This document shows, piece after piece, positions 9,314-17,484 of a stretch of DNA of 64,000 nt (its first letter is position 1; every line of letters starts with the position of its first letter). Origin of the DNA: Tyzzerella sp. Its GTDB lineage: Bacteria; Bacillota; Clostridia; Lachnospirales; Anaerotignaceae. The position numbers and the translations under genes are program-made. Where the stretch lies: positions 48,454-112,453 of the forward strand of contig DXZA01000081.1 of NCBI GenBank assembly GCA_019415525.1, given 5' to 3'. The notes beneath the pieces were generated by a model, which worked only from the letters and a program-made list of their open reading frames with translations, had not been told where the DNA came from and made no database searches.

Positions 9314-9751
9314 TTATTTTCTTCCAGTTGAGCCAAAACCACCTTCGCCTCTAACTGTTTCTGAAAGTTCAGAAACTTCATTAAATTCTACTGATAAGAA
9401 AGGTGTTACAACAAGCTGAGCTATTCTTTCTTTTGCTTCTATTACAGCATCATTATTACTATGATTATGTAAAAATACAAGTATCTCTCCTCTATAATCT
9501 GCATCAACAACACCTACTTTATTTGCAGGTGCAAGACCTTTTTTTGTAGCAAGACCACTTCTTGCATATACAAGACCTGCATATCCTTCAGGTATTTCAA
9601 CAGCTATACCTGTTGGAACTTTAACTGTTTCGCCTGCTTTAACAACTATATCTTCCTCTATACAAGCGTATAAATCATATCCAGCTGCAAATTCACTACC
9701 TCTTGTAGGAATAACTGCATTTTCATTTACTTTTTTTAAATTAATAACCAT
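9314..9751 (-). CDS. dut: dUTP diphosphatase (trimeric dUTPase)
   Basis: dUTPase hydrolyses dUTP to dUMP and pyrophosphate, keeping uracil out of DNA and providing the dTMP precursor. The family motifs are present in order: AAGYDLYA (22-29), RSGLA (64-68), GVVDADYRGE (80-89), ERIAQLV (108-114) and the P-loop-like RGEGGFGSTG (134-143). The length is 145 residues, the normal size. It lies 15 bp after nrdG on the same strand, so nucleotide reduction and dUTP removal are probably co-transcribed. Confidence 0.96.
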   Translation of the reverse strand: MVINLKKVNENAVIPTRGSEFAAGYDLYACIEEDIVVKAGETVKVPTGIAVEIPEGYAGLVYARSGLATKKGLAPANKVGVVDADYRGEILVFLHNHSNNDAVIEAKERIAQLVVTPFLSVEFNEVSELSETVRGEGGFGSTGRK

Positions 9752-9766
9752 TTTAATTCTCCACCA

Positions 9767-10261
9767 TTATTTATTATCATAAAGAACAACTTCTTCTGAT
9801 TTAAGACTATTTTTAACATCTATTATTCTTTGATTTGTACTTCCTGCCCAATGATATTTTGCACATTTAAGCTCACTTACAAATTTACCATCAACAAGGA
9901 CATCTATATTTTTCATAAAAGGAAGTCTTCTTACTTCTTCCCAAAGAAAACCTGTATAAAGCCATATTGTTTTATTAGGATATTTTTCTTTTATATCAAA
10001 TACAAGTTTTCCTATATCATCTACATTGCAAGGGTGAAGAGGGTCACCACCTGAAAGAGTTATACCATTTATATAATCTTTATCAAGCTGTTCAAAAATT
10101 TCACTTTTTGCAGCTTCATCAAATATAACACCACTGTCAATATCCCATGTAATTGGGTTATGGCAGTCTTTACAATGGTGTGTGCAACCTGAAACCCAAA
10201 GCACAACTCTTAAACCTTCACCATTAAGCATGTCATCTTTTGTTATATTATGAAATTTCAT
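9767..10261 (-). CDS. nrdG: Anaerobic ribonucleotide reductase activating protein NrdG
   Basis: NrdG is the radical SAM activase that installs the glycyl radical on NrdD. The CxxxCxxC motif reads CTHHCKDC at residues 26-33 and holds the 4Fe-4S cluster. GITLSGGDPLHP and the GxIxxYTG-like WLYTGF follow, as in the family. I place the start at the ATG at 10261 (164 residues), one base after the nrdD stop. AGAAAGGAAA inside the nrdD 3' end is its ribosome-binding site. An alternative start at 10285 would overlap nrdD. Confidence 0.95.
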   Translation of the reverse strand: MKFHNITKDDMLNGEGLRVVLWVSGCTHHCKDCHNPITWDIDSGVIFDEAAKSEIFEQLDKDYINGITLSGGDPLHPCNVDDIGKLVFDIKEKYPNKTIWLYTGFLWEEVRRLPFMKNIDVLVDGKFVSELKCAKYHWAGSTNQRIIDVKNSLKSEEVVLYDNK

Positions 10262-10262
10262 T

Positions 10263-12398
10263 TTACATAGATTTCCTTTCTGCAATCTCTGCCATTTTTG
10301 CTTTATTCAAACGAGTATCTCCTTTAACTCTTGAATATGAAAGATAACCATTCATTCTATCTATTTTTGTAAGATTTTTACTTCCACATTTTGGGCAAAC
10401 GTCCATTTCAAGTTCCTGATGTCCACAATCATCACAATATGCAAGAGAAAGATTTACACCTTCATAAAATCCCATTTTCATAGCACGTCTAATGAGAACT
10501 TTTACAGCTTCTTTGTTATAATCAATAGGATATTTAACATACTGTATTTTACCACCATTCATTAAATCCCAAAATCTTTTCTCTAAATCTTGTTTCTGTA
10601 TTGGAGAAATATCCTCTGTTACATGACAATGGAATGAATTTGATACATAAGCTCTATCAGAAACATTTTCAATAATTCCAAATTTCTTTCTAAACTGCTC
10701 TACCTGTAAACCACAAAGACTTTCAGCAGGTGTTCCATAAAGAGCATAAAGCTTTCCATCTTCCTCTTTAAACTGAGCAACTTTTTTATTTATGTATTCC
10801 ATAACCTCAATAGCAAAATTTCCATCTTCTACAAGAGATTTTTTATTATGTAATTCCTGAAGCTCATTAAGAGCTGTAATTCCAAATGAAGCTGTTGCAG
10901 CTTTTAAAAGAGGTTTAATTTTATCATTTGGCTTAAGATGACCACCATAGAAACCACCTTCACAATATGCCATAGGATTTGTTGATGCTCTCATTTCTCC
11001 GAGATAATCATATGTTTTTAAATGTATTTTTCTAATCATTTCAAGATAATAATCAAGAACCTCATAAAAATCACGACTTTCATAATCTGCTTTTGCATAA
11101 ATCATAGGAAGATGAAGTGAAACAGCACCAATATTAAATCTTCCAACAAAAACAGGCTTATCATTTTCATCGGCAGGTTTTATACCACCTTTTTCATACC
11201 AAGGTGAAAGGAAAGCTCTACAACCCATAGGGCTTATAACTTCACCATATTTTTTATACATTTCAGAAACATATCCTTCACCTGTAAGGCTAAGCCAGTC
11301 AGGATACATTGTTTTTCTTGAACACTCAACACCTTCATTAAATACATCTTCAAGTTCACAACCTTCACCATGAAGATTTTCATCATATAAAAATACTATT
11401 TTAGGGAATAATACAGGTTTTTTATTTCCTGCCTTTCCTTGACCATGTCTATGAACTTCAAGCATTGTTATTGCAGCCATTTTTGCAAATCTACTTCTAC
11501 CAAGACCAACTGTCATTGTAACAAAAGGATAATCCCCTCTTGAAGAACCTACTGAATTAAGTTTATATTCAAGTCCCTGAAAACCTTGTTCAAAATCTCT
11601 TTTAAGTTTCTTAATAGCAATTTCTTCTGCAAAATCTGGGTCATCAACACCATAATATTTCTGTTTTTCAAGCTCTTCTTCATGATATTTTTTATAGCTT
11701 AATTCAGCATATGGTTCAAGTATATTATCAATCTGCGGAACAGTAAATCCTCCATACTGCTGTGCCGCTGTTGAAAGTATCACGTCTCCTATAACATCAA
11801 ATGCAACATCAAGAGTTTTTGGCTCATTATACCAAAGATTTCCCATTTCAAAGCCGCCTCTTAAAACACTTGCCATGTCAAAAAGACAGCAGTTCATTGT
11901 ATCACGTCTTGCAGACATATCATGTATATAAATATATCCATCACGACAAGCCTGAAGTTCTTCAACATTAAGAGAAAATTTCTGATAAAGTTCTTTATTT
12001 AACTGATTAAATATAAGACTTCTTTTTGTAGCAACAAGAGCACTATCTGTATTTGCATTATCTTTATCTCCTATGTACATTATTGACTGTGCTTTTTTAT
12101 ATACACCATCAAGCATATGTACAAAATCCTGTTTATAGTTTCTATAATCTCTATAACTTTTCGCAACGGCAGGATTTACTTTTTCAAGAGCACTTTCTAC
12201 AAGATTATGCATTGTTTGTATAGGAACAAGTGTAAGCTTTTCTTCTTTAATATGTTCCTCTACATATCTGCAAATCTCCTCTAAATTTTCTGATGTAAGT
12301 TTTGTCATAACACGCTCAGCTGATTTATTAACTGCATTTGCAATCTTCTGAGAGTTAAACGCTTCAAGAGTATTATCTTTTTTAATAACTCTTATCAT
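10263..12398 (-). CDS. nrdD: Anaerobic ribonucleoside-triphosphate reductase
   Basis: NrdD reduces ribonucleoside triphosphates to deoxy forms using a glycyl radical, under anoxic conditions. An ATP-cone regulatory domain occupies about residues 1-95. The catalytic barrel includes NCCLFDMASVL. The C-terminal zinc site has Cys655, 658, 668 and 671, and the radical glycine is Gly684 in RMNGYL. The length is 711 residues. AAGGAGG precedes the ATG. NrdG follows one base after the stop. Operator-like sites overlap its promoter region (12431-12475). No aerobic reductase is in the window. Confidence 0.97.
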   Translation of the reverse strand: MIRVIKKDNTLEAFNSQKIANAVNKSAERVMTKLTSENLEEICRYVEEHIKEEKLTLVPIQTMHNLVESALEKVNPAVAKSYRDYRNYKQDFVHMLDGVYKKAQSIMYIGDKDNANTDSALVATKRSLIFNQLNKELYQKFSLNVEELQACRDGYIYIHDMSARRDTMNCCLFDMASVLRGGFEMGNLWYNEPKTLDVAFDVIGDVILSTAAQQYGGFTVPQIDNILEPYAELSYKKYHEEELEKQKYYGVDDPDFAEEIAIKKLKRDFEQGFQGLEYKLNSVGSSRGDYPFVTMTVGLGRSRFAKMAAITMLEVHRHGQGKAGNKKPVLFPKIVFLYDENLHGEGCELEDVFNEGVECSRKTMYPDWLSLTGEGYVSEMYKKYGEVISPMGCRAFLSPWYEKGGIKPADENDKPVFVGRFNIGAVSLHLPMIYAKADYESRDFYEVLDYYLEMIRKIHLKTYDYLGEMRASTNPMAYCEGGFYGGHLKPNDKIKPLLKAATASFGITALNELQELHNKKSLVEDGNFAIEVMEYINKKVAQFKEEDGKLYALYGTPAESLCGLQVEQFRKKFGIIENVSDRAYVSNSFHCHVTEDISPIQKQDLEKRFWDLMNGGKIQYVKYPIDYNKEAVKVLIRRAMKMGFYEGVNLSLAYCDDCGHQELEMDVCPKCGSKNLTKIDRMNGYLSYSRVKGDTRLNKAKMAEIAERKSM

Positions 12399-12430
12399 AT
12401 TTCCTGCCTCCTTTTTTTATAATAAAAAAC

Positions 12431-12475
12431 ACAACATATTGTTGTCTGCATAATACTATAACACATATATTGATA
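12431..12475 (-). promoter_or_regulatory. Candidate paired NrdR-like operator sites upstream of nrdD
   Basis: On the minus strand ACAACAATATGTTGT (12445-12431) is a perfect 6-3-6 inverted repeat. A second site, CAATATATGTG (12472-12462), lies 29 bp away centre to centre and shares CAATATRTG. A TATAGT -10 candidate lies between them at 12459-12454. Two AT-rich sites about three helical turns apart at an nrd promoter is the arrangement known for NrdR, but the match to its consensus is only partial. Confidence 0.45.
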
Positions 12476-12680
12476 TTTAGAAAGACCAAAATATATTTTT
12501 AGCATAATCAACAAACCCTTATGGATTTTAAAAAATAAAAAAGTATATCTTATTTATTGACTTTTTTATTTATGTGTAATTGGAAATTAAAATTTATTTT
12601 AAAAACTATAAATATTTTTTAAAAAACAGATAATAATATAAATGCAATAAAAATTTTTAAAATATTTGGAGGTAATAGTT

Positions 12681-12845
12681 ATGGATAAAGTAAACAAATC
12701 TATCAAATGTTCAGTAAGTCAGTGTGCATACCATTGTCAAGATAAAGGATACTGTACTCTTGATACAATCCAAGTAGGAACACACGAAATTAATCCAACA
12801 CAGAAAGAATGTACTGACTGCGAATCTTTTGCTACAAAAATGTAA
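12681..12845 (+). CDS. Small Cys-rich DUF1540 protein
   Basis: This 54-residue protein has Cys at 10, 15, 19, 25, 44 and 47 plus His18, in the pattern CxxxxCxxHCxxxxxC...CxxC. This matches the DUF1540 family, common in clostridia and thought to bind metal; its function is unknown. The ATG follows TTGGAGGTAATAGTT. The gene stands alone, followed by a palindromic terminator, and is divergent from nrdD across a 280-bp AT-rich gap. Small size and a separate transcription unit suggest an abundant accessory protein, but that is inference. Confidence 0.85.
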   Translation: MDKVNKSIKCSVSQCAYHCQDKGYCTLDTIQVGTHEINPTQKECTDCESFATKM

Positions 12846-12860
12846 TATCAGCGTAAAAAT

Positions 12861-12897
12861 AAGTATATTGAATATATTCAATATACTTATTTTTTTT
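12861..12897 (+). terminator. Intrinsic terminator after the DUF1540 gene
   Basis: A 28-bp perfect palindrome (AAGTATATTGAATA and its complement) is followed by ATTTTTTTT. The stem is AT-only except for two G-C pairs. Confidence 0.8.
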
Positions 12898-12954
12898 AAC
12901 ACTTGTCCTTTTTATACATATAATATATTAAAATAAATAAAAAAGAGGATTTTT

Positions 12955-13419
12955 ATGGACAATCAACATATTAAAAACCCATGCTGTATACTTGAAGACA
13001 ATTGTAAAAATAAAATATTAGGGTTTGGTTATTTTTCAAATTCAGAAGAATTTAATTCTGAAAAAGGTATTATACAATTTAATGATACACCTGTAGTTAC
13101 AGATATTTTTGATATTAACAATGGCTATATAAAAGTTAAATCAAACGGTTGGTATTACATTCAATATATACTCAATATACCTCCAAAAACTGATATTTCA
13201 TCTAATTTTGCAATATATAACGAAAATTCTGCAATAGAAGGTACAATTATAAATGTATCTACAACAAATAATGAAAACTCATTATATTACGGTGCTCAAA
13301 CAATTTGTAAAATAGAAGAAAATACTACTGTATCATTAAAATCAGATAAAAATTTATATTTTAAAACTAAAAAAACTTATGAAAACTGTGTATCATTATT
13401 TATATTAAAACTATTATAA
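12955..13419 (+). CDS. C1q/BclA-like jelly-roll domain protein (hypothetical)
   Basis: The 154-residue protein has no signal peptide and no collagen repeats. From about residue 35 it shows the alternating beta-strand pattern of C1q/TNF-like or BclA C-terminal domains. NGWYYIQYILNIP fits the conserved G-x-Y strand, followed by FAIYNENSAIEGT, YYGAQTICKIEENTTVSLKS and NLYF. Such domains trimerise on spore or cell surfaces and phage fibres. The family call rests on pattern only. It is a single gene between the DUF1540 gene and nifU, with its own terminator. Two N-terminal cysteines (CCILEDNC) could cross-link subunits. Confidence 0.55.
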   Translation: MDNQHIKNPCCILEDNCKNKILGFGYFSNSEEFNSEKGIIQFNDTPVVTDIFDINNGYIKVKSNGWYYIQYILNIPPKTDISSNFAIYNENSAIEGTIINVSTTNNENSLYYGAQTICKIEENTTVSLKSDKNLYFKTKKTYENCVSLFILKLL

Positions 13420-13425
13420 TGCCAC

Positions 13426-13455
13426 AAAAAACTCCGGATACTTTCCGGAGTTTTT
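13426..13455. terminator. Bidirectional terminator between the jelly-roll gene and nifU
   Basis: AAAAACTCCGG pairs with CCGGAGTTTTT around ATACTTT. The A-tract on one side and T-tract on the other allow use by both convergent genes. Confidence 0.88.
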
Positions 13456-13459
13456 ATTT

Positions 13460-13897
13460 TTATTCTTCTGGAAGATTATGAAGTTCATCAATATCATCTA
13501 CTGGTTTCTCAAGACCTTCTATAACTATATTATTTTTTTCTGCATAATCCCAAAGAGCTGCATGAAGAGCTTCTTCAGCAAGACATGAACAATGAACTTT
13601 TACTGGTGGAAGTCCATCAAGTGCTTCCATAACCGCTTTATTTGTAATTTCAAGAGCTTCCTGAATTGTTTTACCTTTTACAAGTTCTGTTGCCATACTG
13701 CTTGTTGCAACAGCTGCTCCACAACCAAATGTTTTAAATTTTGCATCTTCAATAATACCGTTTTCTATTTTAAGATATACTTTCATTATATCACCACATT
13801 TAGCATTTCCAACTGTACCAACACCACTTGCATCTTCTATTTCTCCAACATTTCTTGGGTTCATAAAATGGTCCATAACTTTTGCACTGTATTCCAT
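13460..13897 (-). CDS. nifU: Fe-S cluster assembly scaffold protein, NifU/IscU family
   Basis: The scaffold receives sulfur from the cysteine desulfurase and assembles Fe-S clusters for transfer to apoproteins. The three ligand cysteines are in place: Cys34 in KCGDIM with Asp36, Cys59 in FGCGAA, and Cys103 in HCSCLAEEAL. At 145 residues it is the NifU N-terminal domain alone, as common in clostridia. It follows nifS by 49 bp and is the last gene of an iscR-nifS-nifU operon. No hscAB or ferredoxin gene accompanies it. Confidence 0.95.
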   Translation of the reverse strand: MEYSAKVMDHFMNPRNVGEIEDASGVGTVGNAKCGDIMKVYLKIENGIIEDAKFKTFGCGAAVATSSMATELVKGKTIQEALEITNKAVMEALDGLPPVKVHCSCLAEEALHAALWDYAEKNNIVIEGLEKPVDDIDELHNLPEE

Positions 13898-13946
13898 AAA
13901 TCTTATCCTCCTAAATTAATCATCTGTATTATGAGTTATTTCTATA

Positions 13947-15128
13947 TTATTTATTATTTTTGATATATTCTTCGTAAAGAGGAGACATATCTCTAAGTCT
14001 CTGAACAATAGGTGGAAGCTTTTCTATGATAAAATCAACTTCTTCTTCTGTATTCATATGTCCAAGAGAAAGTCTTAATGACCCATGTGCTTTTTCATGA
14101 GGAAGACCTATTGAAAGAAGAACATGTGATGGGTCAAGAGAGCCTGAAGTACAAGCAGAACCACTTGAAGCACAAATTCCATTCATATCAAGGAAAAGTA
14201 ACATTGATTCACCTTCAATAAATTCAAATGAAAGATTTACATTTCCTGGAAGTCTATCAACAGGGTGTCCATTAAGTTTTGTATGACTTATTTTTGAAGT
14301 AAGCTCTGTAATAAGTTTATCTCTCATTTTTACAAGCTTTGGTGTTACTTCATCCATTTCATTTACAGCCATTTCTATTGCTTTTCCAAGTCCAACTATA
14401 CCTGGAACATTTTCAGTACCAGCACGTCTTCCTCTTTCCTGTGCACCACCATGTATAAATGATTTTAATTTAACACCTTTTCTTATATATAAAGCACCAA
14501 TTCCCTTAGGAGCACCAAGTTTATGTCCTGAAAGAGAAAGCATATCTATATTCATTTCTTTTACATCTATTTTAACATGACCTACAGCCTGAACAGCATC
14601 TGTATGGAAATAAATTCCATTTTCTCTTGCTATTTTTCCTATTTCAGCAATAGGCTCTATTGTACCAATTTCATTATTAGCAAACATAATGGAAATAAGA
14701 ATTGTATCTGGTCTTATAGCAGCCTTTAAATCTTCAATTCTTACTTTTCCATATTCATCAACAGGAAGATATGTTACTTCAAATCCTTTTGATTCAAGAT
14801 ATTCACAAGTATGAAGTATAGCATGGTGTTCAATAACTGATGTTATAATATGTTTACCTTTAGAAGACATTGACTCAGCAATTCCTTTTAAAGCCCAGTT
14901 ATCACTTTCAGAACCTCCAGCTGTAAAGAATATTTCTGCTGGTTCTGCACCAAGAGCATTTGCAACTTGTTCTCTTGCTTTGTCTATTGCTTTTTTACTT
15001 TCTCTTGCTATACTATAAACACTTGAAGCATTACCATAATGTTCGCTAAAATATGGTAATATCGTATCAAGCACCTCTTTTCTTACAGGTGTTGTTGCAG
15101 CATTATCAAAATATATTAATTTATCCAT
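13947..15128 (-). CDS. nifS: Cysteine desulfurase NifS/IscS
   Basis: The PLP enzyme removes sulfur from cysteine as an enzyme-bound persulfide for Fe-S assembly. The PLP lysine lies in [12 protein letters not shown] and the sulfur-accepting cysteine in [17 protein letters not shown]. The short loop and 393-residue length are typical of NifS-like group I enzymes. It lies between iscR and nifU in the operon. It probably provides sulfur for the Fe-S proteins encoded nearby (Por, NrdG, nitroreductase). Confidence 0.96.
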   Translation of the reverse strand: MDKLIYFDNAATTPVRKEVLDTILPYFSEHYGNASSVYSIARESKKAIDKAREQVANALGAEPAEIFFTAGGSESDNWALKGIAESMSSKGKHIITSVIEHHAILHTCEYLESKGFEVTYLPVDEYGKVRIEDLKAAIRPDTILISIMFANNEIGTIEPIAEIGKIARENGIYFHTDAVQAVGHVKIDVKEMNIDMLSLSGHKLGAPKGIGALYIRKGVKLKSFIHGGAQERGRRAGTENVPGIVGLGKAIEMAVNEMDEVTPKLVKMRDKLITELTSKISHTKLNGHPVDRLPGNVNLSFEFIEGESMLLFLDMNGICASSGSACTSGSLDPSHVLLSIGLPHEKAHGSLRLSLGHMNTEEEVDFIIEKLPPIVQRLRDMSPLYEEYIKNNK

Positions 15129-15162
15129 AACTAACTACTCCCTCATTAATAAAATTTAATAT

Positions 15163-15591
15163 CTATTCTATATTATTAACTTCTTTATATTCTGTTGCAA
15201 GTTCCTCAAGATTTATGGAATCAGCAGCTTCATTAAGACTTGCTTGCATTTTCTCCCATACTCCTTTTGATACGCAACAAGTACATGTATCTGGACAGGC
15301 TGCTGTTTTTTCATTACAACAATCCTGAGAAAAAGAATCTTCTAAAGCTCTAAGGATACTTCCTACTTTTATATCCTTGGGATTCATAGCTATCCTATAT
15401 CCTCCGCCAGCACCCCTAACGCTTTTTACAAGACCTGCTTTTTTAAGAGGAGGTATAAGCTGTTCAAGATAGCTTTCAGATATATGCTGTCTTTCAGCAA
15501 TACTTTTTATACTTATACAATTATCTTTTCCAAAAACAGCTATATCTATCATAGCTTTTAAACCATACTTTCCTTTTGTGGAAATTTTCAT
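15163..15591 (-). CDS. iscR: Rrf2 family regulator, IscR-like
   Basis: Rrf2 proteins are winged-helix regulators; IscR senses Fe-S status through a cluster. The N-terminal HTH (MKISTKGKYGLKAMIDIA to VRGAGGGYRI) is well conserved. The cluster loop is unusually Cys-rich: Cys91, 92, 99, 103, 105 and 106, six where classical IscR uses three. The 142-residue length is normal. It heads the nifS-nifU operon, and its promoter is flanked by two copies of a TTTACTRGGAATTT site, which suggests autoregulation. An alternative is a cysteine-responsive CymR-type regulator, but the Cys cluster favours IscR. Confidence 0.9.
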   Translation of the reverse strand: MKISTKGKYGLKAMIDIAVFGKDNCISIKSIAERQHISESYLEQLIPPLKKAGLVKSVRGAGGGYRIAMNPKDIKVGSILRALEDSFSQDCCNEKTAACPDTCTCCVSKGVWEKMQASLNEAADSINLEELATEYKEVNNIE

Positions 15592-15619
15592 TTTATCACC
15601 TCTCTTAAATTCCGAGTTG

Positions 15620-15633
15620 TTTACTGGGAATTT
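15620..15633 (+). promoter_or_regulatory. Candidate IscR/Rrf2 operator, start-proximal
   Basis: TTTACTGGGAATTT on the plus strand lies at the predicted transcription start of iscR. It differs by one base from the site at 15683-15696 on the other strand. It also forms an outer inverted repeat AAATTCC / GGAATTT (15607-15633). Confidence 0.5.
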
Positions 15634-15642
15634 ACATATATA

Positions 15643-15671
15643 AAAATATCACTTCTGATTATCATTGTCAA
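15643..15671 (-). promoter_or_regulatory. Promoter of the iscR-nifS-nifU operon
   Basis: Minus-strand TTGACA at 15671-15666 is followed after exactly 17 bases by TATTTT at 15648-15643. The -35 box is a perfect consensus, and the iscR ATG lies about 50 bases downstream. Confidence 0.75.
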
Positions 15672-15682
15672 TAGATTTCAAA

Positions 15683-15696
15683 AAATTCCTAGTAAA
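15683..15696 (-). promoter_or_regulatory. Candidate IscR/Rrf2 operator, upstream of -35
   Basis: TTTACTAGGAATTT on the minus strand lies 11 bases upstream of the -35 box. It is part of the inverted repeat CCTATAATTTTACTAGG. The pair of near-identical sites flanking one promoter is the main support. Confidence 0.5.
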
Positions 15697-15822
15697 ATTA
15701 TAGGATTTTTTTTAATACAATTTTTCCAGTCACATATCGTGGTTTTAAAAATAATATTTTCCCATTCTGTGATAGATACTTTTTTTGAATACAAAATAAA
15801 AATATAATATTTATAATATGTA

Positions 15823-15839
15823 TGACAATATACATGTCA
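15823..15839 (+). promoter_or_regulatory. Operator-like inverted repeat at the XRE gene promoter
   Basis: TGACA-N7-TGTCA lies immediately before a TATAAT box at 15843-15848 and about 30 bases before the XRE gene start. This position suits autorepression by the encoded HTH protein. The function is inferred. Confidence 0.45.
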
Positions 15840-15868
15840 GCATATAATATAACAGGGAGAGGGTATTT

Positions 15869-16249
15869 ATGGAATTCAAAGAAAGACTTAGATTTTTAAG
15901 AAAAGAAAAACATCACACACAAAAAAAACTTGGTGAAATACTTAATTATGGATATACAGCAATTTCAAACTACGAAAGCGGAAGAAACGAGCCCTCTATT
16001 TCTGATATTAAAAAAATAGCAAAATTTTTTGATGTTTCAGTGGACTATCTTCTTTGTGTAAATGATATTAGAAACCCATATCTTCAAGAAGAGTCTTCTG
16101 AAAGTTTTATGGAATTCAAAAATTTATTTTCAAATTTAACTGATGAAGGCAAGGAAGAACTTCTTCTTTATATGAAATATCTTACTGTAAAAAATGATGT
16201 ATATCTTAAAGTTGCCGAAGAAAAAGAAGATTATAAAACAAAAAAATAA
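15869..16249 (+). CDS. XRE family helix-turn-helix transcriptional regulator
   Basis: Residues 1-62 form a Cro/C1-type HTH: ERLRFLRKEKHHTQKKLGEIL, then TAISNYESGRNEPS and FDVSVDYLL. The second half (to residue 126) is helical and charged, without a recognised ligand domain. The ATG follows GGGAGAGGG. It is monocistronic, divergent from iscR and ends in its own terminator. An inverted repeat over its promoter suggests autoregulation. The targets are unknown; it is not linked to phage genes here. Confidence 0.88.
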   Translation: MEFKERLRFLRKEKHHTQKKLGEILNYGYTAISNYESGRNEPSISDIKKIAKFFDVSVDYLLCVNDIRNPYLQEESSESFMEFKNLFSNLTDEGKEELLLYMKYLTVKNDVYLKVAEEKEDYKTKK

Positions 16250-16252
16250 TAT

Positions 16253-16284
16253 AAAGCTGTGTATTTATAATACACAGCTTTTTT
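16253..16284 (+). terminator. Intrinsic terminator after the XRE gene
   Basis: AAAGCTGTGTAT pairs with ATACACAGCTTT around TTATA, followed by more T residues. Confidence 0.88.
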
Positions 16285-16310
16285 ATTGAAATAATAAAAA
16301 ATAATAATAC

Positions 16311-16343
16311 AAAAAAGGCATTTCCATAAAGGAAATGCCTTTT
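16311..16343 (-). terminator. Intrinsic terminator after etfA
   Basis: AAAAGGCATTTCC pairs with GGAAATGCCTTTT around ATAAA. It lies about 40 bases after the etfA stop and closes the bcd-etfB-etfA operon. Confidence 0.88.
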
Positions 16344-16385
16344 ATCTTCACAACACAATTATATATTAAAGAAAAAATATTCTAA

Positions 16386-17438
16386 TTACTGATTAGCTTT
16401 TTCTTCTTTGAATTTTCTGATAGCATCAGCAAGTTTAGGAACGATAACTTTAACGTCACCTACGATACCAAGGTCAGCAACCTGGAAGATTGCAGCTGTA
16501 TCATTTTTGTTGATAGCAACGATAAATTCAGAACCTTCCATACCTGCAACGTGCTGGATAGCACCTGAGATACCACAAGCAACATAAAGTTCTGGTCTAA
16601 CTGTTTTACCTGTCTGACCAACCTGACGTTCTTTTTCAATCCAGCCAGCGTCAACACAAGCTCTTGAAGAACCAACTTCTGCACCAAGTACATCAGCAAG
16701 GTCTCTAAGCATATCGAATCCTTCTGGTCCGCCAATACCACGTCCACCAGAAACGATAAGTTTAGCTTCTGTAAGGTCAACAGCTTTCTTTGTAGCTTTA
16801 ACTACTTCAAGAATTTCGATGTTCATATCTTCTGCTGTTAAACCAGCATCAAATCTGATAAGTTCGCCAGTTCTTGTTGTATCTTTAGCGATTCTCTTCA
16901 TAACACCAGGTCTTACAGTAGCCATCTGTGGTTTTGTTCTTGGGCACATAAGTGTAGCCATGATGTTACCACCGAAAGCTGGACGAGTCATAAGTAATGC
17001 TCTTGTACCATCTGCACAACCCATAGCTTCTTCTTTAGCTATTTCTTCTTCAGTTTTAGCCATTCTTAAACCTGTACAGTCAGCAACAAGACCTGTTCTT
17101 ACACGGCTAGCAAGTCTTGGAGCAACGTCTCTACCGATTGAAGATGCACCAAAGAGCATAATTTCTGGGTCAAATTCTTTAACAACTGCTGTAAGAGCTT
17201 TTGTATATGGCTCTGTAGCATATTCTTTAAGAAGTGGGTTGTCGATTAATACAACTTTATCTGCACCATAGTGGTATAATCTTTCAACCTGATCTTCAAT
17301 TTCGCTACCTAATAATACAGCAACTACGTCGTCGCCTAAATCTTCTTTTAATCTTGTAGCTTCTCCAATAAGCTCAAGTCCAACGTTCTGAACTTTACCG
17401 CTTCTCTGTTCTACTACTACATAAATTCCTTTACTCAT
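16386..17438 (-). CDS. etfA: Electron transfer flavoprotein subunit alpha
   Basis: EtfA pairs with EtfB to carry electrons to or from acyl-CoA dehydrogenase. In butyrate-forming clostridia the complex bifurcates electrons between crotonyl-CoA and ferredoxin. The N-terminal Rossmann-like half is followed by the C-terminal FAD domain, with LIVSGGRGIGG, GSSRACVDAGW, GQTGKTVRPELYVACGISG and the closing VADLGIVGDVKVIVP. The 350-residue length is normal. It is the third gene of bcd-etfB-etfA. Bifurcation is inferred from context and cannot be proved from sequence alone. Codon use is less AT-biased than in neighbours, suggesting high expression. Confidence 0.95.
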   Translation of the reverse strand: MSKGIYVVVEQRSGKVQNVGLELIGEATRLKEDLGDDVVAVLLGSEIEDQVERLYHYGADKVVLIDNPLLKEYATEPYTKALTAVVKEFDPEIMLFGASSIGRDVAPRLASRVRTGLVADCTGLRMAKTEEEIAKEEAMGCADGTRALLMTRPAFGGNIMATLMCPRTKPQMATVRPGVMKRIAKDTTRTGELIRFDAGLTAEDMNIEILEVVKATKKAVDLTEAKLIVSGGRGIGGPEGFDMLRDLADVLGAEVGSSRACVDAGWIEKERQVGQTGKTVRPELYVACGISGAIQHVAGMEGSEFIVAINKNDTAAIFQVADLGIVGDVKVIVPKLADAIRKFKEEKANQ

Positions 17439-17484
17439 TGTAGGGTTCTCCTCCTTAATTAATATATTTCAACTAAAATTAAAA

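Noticed and set aside
12534..12573. Inverted repeat AAATAAAAAAGT / ACTTTTTTATTT upstream of the DUF1540 gene
   Set aside because: It is almost purely A and T with a long loop, and neither neighbouring gene ends here; probably composition.
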